The position numbers and the translations under genes are program-made. DNA of 36,726 nt from NCBI GenBank assembly GCA_030617765.1, contig JAUWUU010000004.1:1-36726 (forward strand). Direction: 5' to 3'. This stretch comes from Flavobacteriia bacterium (GTDB taxonomy: Bacteria; Bacteroidota; Bacteroidia; Flavobacteriales; Flavobacteriaceae). Below the pieces are notes generated by a model, which was not told the DNA's origin, searched no databases, and saw only the letters and a program-made list of their open reading frames with translations. Below are positions 17,098 through 23,626 of this stretch, in pieces; positions within the stretch are counted from its first letter, which is position 1; each line of letters begins with the position of its first letter.

Positions 17098-18297
17098 ATG
17101 GCACAACACATGTCACCTTTTAGCAAAGAAGAACTTTTACCAAAACCCGAAATGCTGGAAATTGGTAATAAAAAAGGTGAATTATTTATTGGCTTACCTA
17201 AAGAAACACATTATGAGGAAAAACGTATCTGCCTTACACCTAATGCTGTAGCTGCACTAACTACAAATGGTCATAGAATTGTAGTAGAATCAGGTGCGGG
17301 TGAAGGCACAAATTATACAGACAAACAATATTCTGAAGCCGGAGCCAAAATTTCTTATAATCCCGATGATGTTTTTGCCTGTAAAATAATTTTAAAAATT
17401 GAACCACCATCCCTCAAAGAAATCAAAATGATCAATCCTCAAAGCATTTTGTTTTCGGCAATGCAAATCAAAACTCAAACAAAAGAATACTTTGAAGCAT
17501 TGGCAAAAAAAAGAATTACAGCCATTGCATTTGATTATATTCAAGATACACACGGTATCTATCCCATCGTTAAATCATTAAGTGAAATTGCAGGTATTGC
17601 TTCTATACTAATCGCTTCTGAATTGATGAATAAAACCAGCCGAGGAAATGGTTTACTTTTGGGTAATATCAGTGGTGTTCCCCCAAGTAAAGTGGTTATT
17701 ATTGGTGCCGGTACAGTTGGCGAATTTGCTGCCCGTTCTGCAATGGGTCTGGGAACGAGTATCGAAATTTTTGACAATTCATTAACAAAATTACGCTATT
17801 TACAACACAAACTAGGATATCCAATCGCTACATCTACTATTCAACCTCAAACACTTTTAAAATCTCTAAGTACCTGCGATGTTGCAATAGGTGCCATGAG
17901 AGGTGAAACACGAACTCCTGTTGTTGTAACCGATGATATGGTTAAAAGTATGAAAGAAGGTGCTGTTATTGTTGATGTTAGCATCGATAATGGCGGGTGC
18001 TTTGAAACATCAGAAGTAACTTCACACAGTGATCCAACTTTTATCAAACACGGTGTAATTCATTATTGTGTTCCAAATATTCCGTCGAGGTATTCTAGAA
18101 CCGCCTCTGTTTCAATCAGTAATATCTTTACCCCCTATTTATTAAATTTTGGTGAAAAAGGTGGTTTGGAAAATGCCGCACGTTATGATAAAAGTTTACA
18201 AAAAGGGATGTACTTTTACCATGGGGTCTTAACCAATAAAACTATTTCTGACTGGTTTTATTTACCATATACTGATATTAATCTATTGATACTTTAA
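17098..18297 (+). CDS. ald: Alanine dehydrogenase
   Basis: A 399-residue NAD-dependent alanine dehydrogenase converting L-alanine to pyruvate and ammonia (or the reverse). GLPKETHYEEKRICLTP is the N-terminal substrate-binding block with the conserved Lys and Arg; the Rossmann nucleotide loop is IIGAGTVGEFA (G203, G205, G208); VDVSIDNGGCFETS and HYCVPNIPSRYSRTAS follow, with the PN-P-x-x-V/Y-x-x-TAS motif. The N-terminus is about 25 residues longer than the classic Bacillus enzyme, as in other Bacteroidetes. It is tightly linked to tsaE (one base) and followed after nine bases by a small membrane protein. Confidence 0.93.
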   Translation: MAQHMSPFSKEELLPKPEMLEIGNKKGELFIGLPKETHYEEKRICLTPNAVAALTTNGHRIVVESGAGEGTNYTDKQYSEAGAKISYNPDDVFACKIILKIEPPSLKEIKMINPQSILFSAMQIKTQTKEYFEALAKKRITAIAFDYIQDTHGIYPIVKSLSEIAGIASILIASELMNKTSRGNGLLLGNISGVPPSKVVIIGAGTVGEFAARSAMGLGTSIEIFDNSLTKLRYLQHKLGYPIATSTIQPQTLLKSLSTCDVAIGAMRGETRTPVVVTDDMVKSMKEGAVIVDVSIDNGGCFETSEVTSHSDPTFIKHGVIHYCVPNIPSRYSRTASVSISNIFTPYLLNFGEKGGLENAARYDKSLQKGMYFYHGVLTNKTISDWFYLPYTDINLLIL

Positions 18298-18306
18298 AAT
18301 ACTGCT

Positions 18307-18681
18307 ATGAGTGACATGAAACGTCGTTTTACTCTTTATGGGTTTGGTTTTTTTATAGGAATACTTTTGGTGATCTTTTTCCTTGGCGGAAAAAATACGT
18401 CATGTAATTGGTTACCGAATGACAGAATGTTACAAATAATCAGAAGCAAACAGATCAATTATTCCACAGAAGCAACACAAGTTTTAAACACTAAAAAAGT
18501 TGATAGTGCTGATATCGCTCAAATATTAATAAGAGGAGAGATTGATTTTTCAAAAAGTAATGTAAAGAACAATCCCTGTAGGAAATATTTGATCAACGGA
18601 AATGACGAACAAAAAAATATTGCTTTAACTGTGCTGATCTGTGATTCAATTGCTACAATTCAAAAAATACTCATAGAATAA
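18307..18681 (+). CDS. Small membrane-anchored protein, DUF4258-like
   Basis: A 124-residue protein with a short basic start (MSDMKRR), one membrane helix (about residues 9-27, ending in GGK), then TSCNWLPNDRMLQIIRSK and a soluble domain containing RGEIDFSKSNVKNNPCRKYLI and an alternating hydrophobic C-terminal strand with a Cys. This pattern fits a Flavobacteriia family annotated as DUF4258-containing; I recall the family but cannot verify it here. It sits nine bases after ald and probably belongs to the tsaE-ald operon. No function is known to me. Confidence 0.65.
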   Translation: MSDMKRRFTLYGFGFFIGILLVIFFLGGKNTSCNWLPNDRMLQIIRSKQINYSTEATQVLNTKKVDSADIAQILIRGEIDFSKSNVKNNPCRKYLINGNDEQKNIALTVLICDSIATIQKILIE

Positions 18682-18691
18682 AAACTCTAAA

Positions 18692-19093
18692 TTATAAACT
18701 ACTAACCATCCATTGAATTCCATATTGATCGGTTAACATTCCAAATTTTCCACCCCAAAAAACGTCTTCAAAAGGCATAATCACAAATCCATTTTCACTT
18801 AAACCTGAAAAAATTGAGTTAGCAGTTTTATCATCTTCTGCAAAGTCTAAACTCAATGAAAAATTGTTTCCTTGTTTAACTCCCATATTATCAGAAGCCA
18901 TAATAACAAAATCTTTATTCACTAAAGAAACATGCATAATTTTATCTGCATGTTCAGGCTTATATGGCATATGACCTTCACTATCTGCAAATGTTCTGAA
19001 TCCACCTTGAAAATCTCCTCCCAATATTTCTTTATAAAAATTCATTGCTTCTCTACAATTACCTTTAAAGGCTAAATAAGAATTTAATTTCAT
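18692..19093 (-). CDS. VOC superfamily protein (PhnB-like)
   Basis: A 133-residue glyoxalase/bleomycin-resistance/dioxygenase-fold protein. The beginning (LNSYLAFKGNCREAMNFYKEILGG) and the end (FWGGKFGMLTDQYGIQWMV) are characteristic of the PhnB-like subgroup, as is the central HVSLVNKDFVIMASD strand. Most PhnB-like proteins have no assigned enzyme activity. It converges with the preceding gene, leaving ten bases, and is divergent from the sirtuin gene with 50 bases between them that include the self-complementary TAAATTTA (19120-19127), which might serve as a -7 box in either direction. Confidence 0.85.
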   Translation of the reverse strand: MKLNSYLAFKGNCREAMNFYKEILGGDFQGGFRTFADSEGHMPYKPEHADKIMHVSLVNKDFVIMASDNMGVKQGNNFSLSLDFAEDDKTANSIFSGLSENGFVIMPFEDVFWGGKFGMLTDQYGIQWMVSSL

Positions 19094-19143
19094 TTCTTTG
19101 ATTTTTAAAAGTTTGTCACTAAATTTAATGAAAATATTTTGAA

Positions 19144-19827
19144 ATGAAAAATTTAGTTGTCTTATCCGGAGCAGGTATTAGTGCTGAAAGTGGTATCAAA
19201 ACCTTTAGAGATGCCGGCGGTCTATGGGAAGGTCATGATGTAATGGAAGTAGCCTCACCTCAAGGCTGGAATGCAGATCCTGAAATGGTTTTAGAATTTT
19301 ACAACCAGCGAAGGAAACAATTATTAACTGTTAAACCCAATAAGGCACATGTTTTAGTAAGTGAACTTGAAAAAGATTACAATGTACAAGTCATAACTCA
19401 AAATGTTGATAATCTACACGAAAGAGGTGGTGCTACTGATGTTTTACATTTGCATGGCGAGCTTTTTAAAGTGAGGAGTACTAAATATGAAGATCTAATC
19501 TATAATTGGAAAAAAGATCTGATTATTGGTGATCTATGCGATGAGGGATATCAATTACGACCTCATATTGTATGGTTTGGTGAGGCAGTACCCATGCTTG
19601 GAAAAGCTATTGAAATAACGCAAAAAGCGGATATTTTCATCATCATAGGAACCTCTATGCAAGTTTATCCTGCCGCAAGTTTAATAGAATATACCAAACC
19701 AAATATTCCAATCTATTTTATTGACCCTAATCCTGCAACATCATTTTCGTACTCTAAAAATGTTACCGTTTTATCTGAAAAAGCCTCTATCGGAATGGAA
19801 AAATTAATGGAAATATTAGTGATTTAA
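19144..19827 (+). CDS. cobB: Sir2-family NAD-dependent deacylase (CobB type) without the structural zinc site
   Basis: A 227-residue class III-type sirtuin that removes acyl groups from protein lysines using NAD. The NAD site is VVLSGAGISAESGIKTFRD, the catalytic region is TQNVDNLHERGG, and the catalytic His is H104 in HLHGE. Y53 and R56 in EFYNQRRKQL match the Tyr/Arg pair that in class III sirtuins recognises acidic acyl groups such as succinyl and malonyl. Most CobB proteins have two Cys pairs binding a structural zinc; here the region between H104 and LRPHIVWFGE holds a single Cys (C132), with Ser112 at the first position. The fold must do without this zinc, as I believe occurs in other Bacteroidetes homologues. 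Confidence 0.93.
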   Translation: MKNLVVLSGAGISAESGIKTFRDAGGLWEGHDVMEVASPQGWNADPEMVLEFYNQRRKQLLTVKPNKAHVLVSELEKDYNVQVITQNVDNLHERGGATDVLHLHGELFKVRSTKYEDLIYNWKKDLIIGDLCDEGYQLRPHIVWFGEAVPMLGKAIEITQKADIFIIIGTSMQVYPAASLIEYTKPNIPIYFIDPNPATSFSYSKNVTVLSEKASIGMEKLMEILVI

Positions 19828-20019
19828 AATTGATTATAAATATTTACACACAAGCTGAATCTATCGGTGTCATAATATTTATCTCGTGAGGGTTTTCAAT
19901 TGTATAATTCTTACGTTATGATATTCATCGGAAGCGTATCAAGTTTCACTAATATCTACTCTAAAAATAATTAAACCCTGAGTTATCAAATAGTAAACGT
20001 TTGCTTAAAATGATCAAGA
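19828..20019. other. Convergent intergenic region, 192 bp
   Basis: This gap separates the sirtuin gene (plus) and the methyltransferase gene (minus). No strong terminator, tRNA or ORF is visible. The palindrome ATGAT-CAAG-ATCAT (20010-20023) overlaps the methyltransferase stop and matches the FNR-like operators of the oxidase genes, but it lies at a gene end rather than in a promoter. Confidence 0.4.
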
Positions 20020-20640
20020 TCATTCAACCTCAGCCACTCCCCAATAATTATAGCTGGCAAATTTCCAACCGGGAATATACATTTTTTTTATATCAATTAT
20101 TTTAAAACCATTTTCTCTGATTAAAGCAGGAATATCTCTATTTAGATTACAGCCTCCTCCTACACTTTTCCATATTGGATTAATCGTATTTTGAATGTTC
20201 TTTATACTTTTATCAGGTGCAATACCGTGTTCACAAAATAACAACTTACCACCAGGTTTTAAAACCCTTTTGAATTCATTCATTGCTTTTTTGATATTAT
20301 TAATAGTACATAAAGTGTAAGTAATTACAACAGTATCAAAAGAATCATCTGGAAGCGGAATTTCTTCGGCGAAAGCCTGAATAAATTTAAAATCAAAATT
20401 CAAATCCTTAAGATTGTACTGATTTAACTTCCAAATCTCTTCAGATGGATCAATTGCTGTTAAACATTTCACTTTTTTAGCATTATAAAAAGGTAAATTC
20501 AACCCGGAACCAATACCTATTTCAAGTATCTTACCCTTTGCTTGCGGTATAATTTTTATACGTTGCTTTTTACTTGATTTTTGGTCACAAGCCCAGTGAA
20601 CAACTTTGTGTAAAATATATTTTTGGTAAGGATTTGTCAT
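20020..20640 (-). CDS. Class I SAM-dependent methyltransferase
   Basis: A 206-residue Rossmann-type methyltransferase. Motif I is ILEIGIGSGLNLPFY (38-52), the acidic ribose-binding position is AIDPSE, the motif II-like block is FAEEIPLPDDSFDTVVITYTLC, and RVLKPGGKLLFCEHG is motif III. The later GGGCNLNRDIPALIRENGF segment resembles the METTL7/TMT1 group and bacterial phospholipid N-methyltransferase-like proteins, whose substrates are thiols or lipids. The substrate cannot be inferred from context; the neighbours are a sirtuin and peroxiredoxins. It is divergent from the first peroxiredoxin gene with 189 bases between. Confidence 0.88.
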   Translation of the reverse strand: MTNPYQKYILHKVVHWACDQKSSKKQRIKIIPQAKGKILEIGIGSGLNLPFYNAKKVKCLTAIDPSEEIWKLNQYNLKDLNFDFKFIQAFAEEIPLPDDSFDTVVITYTLCTINNIKKAMNEFKRVLKPGGKLLFCEHGIAPDKSIKNIQNTINPIWKSVGGGCNLNRDIPALIRENGFKIIDIKKMYIPGWKFASYNYWGVAEVE

Positions 20641-20785
20641 GTAAAAATTATTTGTAAAAATAATAAAAAATTCGTACTTTTATAAGACTTCAATCTCCAC
20701 ATCTATTTTCGATACATATAAATAATACTTATTTAAAAATAAATATTATCAATTATATTTATAGTGTAATTTTTACAAGTCAATG

Positions 20786-20793
20786 TAAATTTG
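20786..20793 (+). promoter_or_regulatory. -7 promoter element of the first peroxiredoxin gene
   Basis: TAAATTTG is an exact match to the Bacteroidetes -7 consensus TAnnTTTG, 36 bases ahead of the ATG at 20830. A clear -33 TTTG at the usual distance is not visible. Confidence 0.6.
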
Positions 20794-20829
20794 TAGAAAA
20801 TTTAAAAACAATCATTAAAATAATATATT

Positions 20830-21492
20830 ATGGAAACACAAGAAATAACAACTGCTCCAGCAATTATCCCAAGAATTGGAGATAAAGCACCCAATTTTAC
20901 TTCTAAGACAACGAAAGGAGACATTACTTTACACGATTATGCAAAAGATAAATGGATCGTTCTATTTTCGCATCCTGCAGATTTTACACCTGTTTGTACT
21001 ACAGAAATGAGTGGATTTGCTTTAAGAAAAGATGAATTTACTGCTTTTAATACTGAATTAGTAGGCTTAAGTATAGATAGTATTCATGCACATTTAGGTT
21101 GGGTAAATAATGTAAAAGAAAAAACCGGTGTTTATTTTGATTTTCCTATCATAGCTGATATTGATATGAAAGTATCAAAATTATATGGAATGTTACAACC
21201 TAACGAAAGCGAAACTGCTGCTGTAAGAGCGGTGTTTTTTATTGATCCTGAGAAAAAAATTAGATTGGTAATGTACTATCCACTAAATGTTGGAAGAAAT
21301 ATGGATGAAATCCTAAGAGCTTTAGAAGCGCTACAAACCTCTGATAAATATGATGTAGCAATGCCTTTAGATTGGAAAAAAGGTGACAAAGTTATTATAC
21401 CACCACCAAAAAATTTAGATGAAATGAATCAAAGATTAAATGATGATACTTGTGAAAGAACTGACTTTTATCTTTGTAAAAAAGAACTATAA
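20830..21492 (+). CDS. Peroxiredoxin, Prx6-like
   Basis: A 220-residue peroxiredoxin that reduces H2O2 and organic peroxides. The peroxidatic Cys is C56 in HPADFTPVCTTE, the Prx6-type form of the motif; GLSIDSIHAHLGWVNN and RAVFFIDPEKKIRLVMYYP match the same subfamily, as does the long C-terminal extension VAMPLDWKKGDKVIIPPP. The end contains CERTDFYLC, two Cys eight positions apart that could act as resolving residues, as in archaeal Prx6-like enzymes, so a strict 1-Cys mechanism should not be assumed. It heads a cluster of three peroxiredoxin genes from different subfamilies, each with its own apparent promoter. Confidence 0.93.
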   Translation: METQEITTAPAIIPRIGDKAPNFTSKTTKGDITLHDYAKDKWIVLFSHPADFTPVCTTEMSGFALRKDEFTAFNTELVGLSIDSIHAHLGWVNNVKEKTGVYFDFPIIADIDMKVSKLYGMLQPNESETAAVRAVFFIDPEKKIRLVMYYPLNVGRNMDEILRALEALQTSDKYDVAMPLDWKKGDKVIIPPPKNLDEMNQRLNDDTCERTDFYLCKKEL

Positions 21493-21575
21493 TATAATTA
21501 AAAAAATAATAAGTAAAATCTATTCAAACATAAATATTAGGTATCGTTATTTATAAAATCAGTATTTATATTTAG

Positions 21576-21583
21576 TATTTTTG
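21576..21583 (+). promoter_or_regulatory. -7 promoter element of the second peroxiredoxin gene
   Basis: TATTTTTG matches TAnnTTTG exactly and lies 35 bases ahead of the ATG at 21619, almost the same distance as in the preceding gene. Confidence 0.58.
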
Positions 21584-21618
21584 TTCAACATATAAATTAA
21601 TAAATAAAAAATAAAAAA

Positions 21619-22251
21619 ATGGCCGTATTAGTAGGTAAAAAAGCACCACAATTCTCAGCAACAGCAGTTGTTGATGGAGGAAAATTTGTAGAAGGATTTT
21701 CATTAGATCAATTTTTAGGAAAAAAACATGTCGTATTTTTCTTTTACCCAAAAGATTTTACATTTGTTTGTCCAACAGAATTACATGCATTTCAAGAAAA
21801 TCTTTCTGAATTTGAAAAAAGAAATACAGCAGTAGTTGCTTGTTCAACAGATACTGAACAATCTCACTGGGGTTGGTTACAAATGAGTAAAGCAGAAGGT
21901 GGTATTAAAGGCGTAACTTATCCAATCGTTGCAGATACCAATAAAACAATCGCAAAAAATTACGATGTTCTTGATGGTGATTTTTATTATGATGAAAATG
22001 ATCAATTACAAGCAGATGCACAATTGGTAGCATATCGTGGTTTATTTTTAATTGATAAAGATGGTATTGTTCGTCATCAAGTTGTTAATGATGATCCATT
22101 AGGTAGAAATATTGAAGAAGCTATAAGAATGGTTGATGCTTTACAATTTAACGAAAAACATGGTCAGGTATGTCCTGCAAACTGGAGTAAAGGAAAAGAT
22201 GCCTTAAGCGATACACATGAAGGTGTTGCTGATTATTTGGCAAATCATTAA
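21619..22251 (+). CDS. Typical 2-Cys peroxiredoxin (AhpC/Prx1)
   Basis: A 210-residue typical 2-Cys peroxiredoxin. Peroxidatic C51 lies in FYPKDFTFVCPTE and resolving C185 in GQVCPANW, both in canonical sequence. STDTEQSHWGWLQMSK and YPIVADTNKTIAKNYDVL are typical of the AhpC/Prx1 subfamily. The YF motif often found at the C-terminus of over-oxidation-sensitive eukaryotic enzymes is absent (it ends VADYLANH). No AhpF lies next to it, so thioredoxin may be its reductant. Middle gene of the three-peroxiredoxin cluster. Confidence 0.95.
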   Translation: MAVLVGKKAPQFSATAVVDGGKFVEGFSLDQFLGKKHVVFFFYPKDFTFVCPTELHAFQENLSEFEKRNTAVVACSTDTEQSHWGWLQMSKAEGGIKGVTYPIVADTNKTIAKNYDVLDGDFYYDENDQLQADAQLVAYRGLFLIDKDGIVRHQVVNDDPLGRNIEEAIRMVDALQFNEKHGQVCPANWSKGKDALSDTHEGVADYLANH

Positions 22252-22310
22252 AAATTATAATTATTTAATAAAAGAAATTCTCTAAATTTTTTAGGAATTT
22301 TTATTTTACG

Positions 22311-22318
22311 TAAATTTG
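22311..22318 (+). promoter_or_regulatory. -7 promoter element of tpx
   Basis: TAAATTTG matches TAnnTTTG, identical to the box before the first peroxiredoxin. It lies 33 bases before the ATG at 22352. It overlaps an in-frame TTG at 22316, which therefore would not be transcribed in a usable leader and cannot be the start of tpx. Confidence 0.62.
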
Positions 22319-22351
22319 AATATATTATTTAACTCTCAAAAATTAACAATT

Positions 22352-22852
22352 ATGGCAAAAATAACATTAAAAGGAAACCCTGTTAAAACAAGCGGTAAAT
22401 TACCAAAAGTTGGTAAAATGGCTCCAAATTTTACATTGGTAAAAAGTGACCTATCCAAAGGAAAACTAAAAGATTATAGAGGAAAGAAAGTATTACTAAA
22501 CATTACACCTAGTATTGATACAGGTGTTTGTCAGAATTCAGTAAGAAAATTTAACGAAGCAGCTGCAGGTTTAGAAAATACTGTGATCTTATATGTTTCT
22601 AAAGATCTACCATTTGCCCAAGCACGTTTTTGTGGTGCTGAAGGAATTGAAAACGTAATCACATTATCAGATTATATAAAAGGAAAATTTGGTAAGAGAT
22701 ACGGTGTTACTATTAAAACAGGTCCTATGAAAGGATTACTTTCAAGATCAGTTGTAGTTATTGATGAAGAAGGTAAAGTTGTTTATACCGAGCAAGTACC
22801 TGAAACTATTGATGAACCTAATTATGAAGCAGCATTAGAAGCTTTAAAATAA
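22352..22852 (+). CDS. tpx: Thiol peroxidase, atypical 2-Cys peroxiredoxin
   Basis: A 166-residue Tpx-family peroxiredoxin. The start at 22352 gives MAKITLKGNPVKTSGKLP, the expected N-terminus; a frame-extending TTG upstream is excluded by the promoter box. Peroxidatic C60 (PSIDTGVCQNSVRKFN) and resolving C94 (FAQARFCGAEGIENV) have the 34-residue spacing of E. coli Tpx. The usual DTPVC reads DTGVC here. Last gene of the peroxiredoxin cluster; a strong terminator follows about 100 bases downstream. Confidence 0.94.
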   Translation: MAKITLKGNPVKTSGKLPKVGKMAPNFTLVKSDLSKGKLKDYRGKKVLLNITPSIDTGVCQNSVRKFNEAAAGLENTVILYVSKDLPFAQARFCGAEGIENVITLSDYIKGKFGKRYGVTIKTGPMKGLLSRSVVVIDEEGKVVYTEQVPETIDEPNYEAALEALK

Positions 22853-22950
22853 TTAGTAGTTTTAAAAATCAATCAAACTGAAAAGATAAAACTAGATTTT
22901 TCCCTAATGGGAATTATTAATATCTTTTTAAATTCTGAATGATTAATACC

Positions 22951-23010
22951 AATTAACGATTTTAGAATCTTGAAGTTTTATACTTCCTAAATCTAAAATC
23001 GTTAGTTTTT
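22951..23010 (+). terminator. Terminator after tpx
   Basis: TAACGATTTTAGA (22954-22966) and TCTAAAATCGTTA (22992-23004) form a perfect 13-bp stem, with an inner GAAG/CTTC pairing in the loop, followed directly by GTTTTTTG. A clear intrinsic terminator for the peroxiredoxin region. The symmetric A/T content would also allow some activity in the reverse direction. Confidence 0.85.
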
Positions 23011-23059
23011 TGTTTGATGTTTTTTGTAATTCATATCAAAAAATATTAATTTAAAGAAC

Positions 23060-23079
23060 ATCGCTACTAACTGAGCGAT
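23060..23079. other. Small hairpin before the diacylglycerol kinase gene
   Basis: ATCGCT (23060-23065) and AGCGAT (23074-23079) flank an 8-base loop and are followed by AGGTTTTT, 20 bases before the next ATG. It might be a weak terminator or a leader structure; evidence is thin. Confidence 0.35.
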
Positions 23080-23100
23080 AGGTTTTTAAATAAAATAAAC

Positions 23101-23472
23101 ATGAAAAACCCCAATGATAGTTTTTTTATAACTCGTATTAAAAGCTTAAAATATGCGTTAAGGGGTGCTTATTTATTATTAAAGACTGAAGCCAGCATTC
23201 AGGTACAATTCTCATTTGCACTGATCGTAATTCTTGCTGGATTTTTACTTAACATTTCGGCTACTGAATGGATGTTTCAAATGTTGGCAATCGGTTTATT
23301 ATTAGTCTCCGAATCACTAAATACTGCTATTGAAAAATTATCCGACTTCATTCATCCTGACTATCATAAAAAAATTGGTTTTATAAAAGATATTTCGGCA
23401 GGTGCTTCAACCTTTGCAGCAATTATTGCTGTTATTATCGGGTTGATTATCTACTTACCAAAGATTTTTTGA
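23101..23472 (+). CDS. Diacylglycerol kinase family protein (DgkA type)
   Basis: A 123-residue, three-helix integral membrane kinase. FFITRIKSLKYALRGAYLLLKTEASIQVQ is the amphipathic N-terminal part, and the family signature is VSESLNTAIEKLSDF followed by IGFIKDISAGASTFAAI, with the catalytic and metal-binding Glu, Asn and Asp. In Gram-negatives DgkA recycles diacylglycerol; in others the same fold phosphorylates undecaprenol, so the lipid substrate is undecided. It lies alone between two short intergenic regions, ahead of ftsK. Confidence 0.92.
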   Translation: MKNPNDSFFITRIKSLKYALRGAYLLLKTEASIQVQFSFALIVILAGFLLNISATEWMFQMLAIGLLLVSESLNTAIEKLSDFIHPDYHKKIGFIKDISAGASTFAAIIAVIIGLIIYLPKIF

Positions 23473-23523
23473 TTCTTAGAAATTTAACTAAATAAAACAG
23501 ATCCTGATTTTCATGTGATTAGC

Positions 23524-23538
23524 TTGCCTCTCAGGCAA
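23524..23538. other. Short GC-rich hairpin between dgkA-type gene and ftsK
   Basis: TTGCCT-CTC-AGGCAA forms a 6-bp stem with a 3-base loop about 50 bases after the kinase stop. No T-run follows, so it is a poor intrinsic terminator; it may be a weak one or a recognition site. Confidence 0.3.
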
Positions 23539-23626
23539 AGGAAGGTTCAATAATCATCTTTGAATACGTTTCACAAACTTTTCAAAAATGAGTTTCACTA
23601 AAATTATTTATGTATTTTTGTTGCTT

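Noticed and set aside
22316-22351. TTG start extending tpx by 12 residues
   Set aside because: It lies inside the TAAATTTG promoter element; the ATG at 22352 gives the standard Tpx N-terminus.
23588-23626. Thirteen-residue extension of FtsK (MSFTKIIYVFLLL)
   Set aside because: Homologues start MAKK, and a -7-like TATTTTTG lies within the extension. The hydrophobic residues come from AT-rich promoter DNA.
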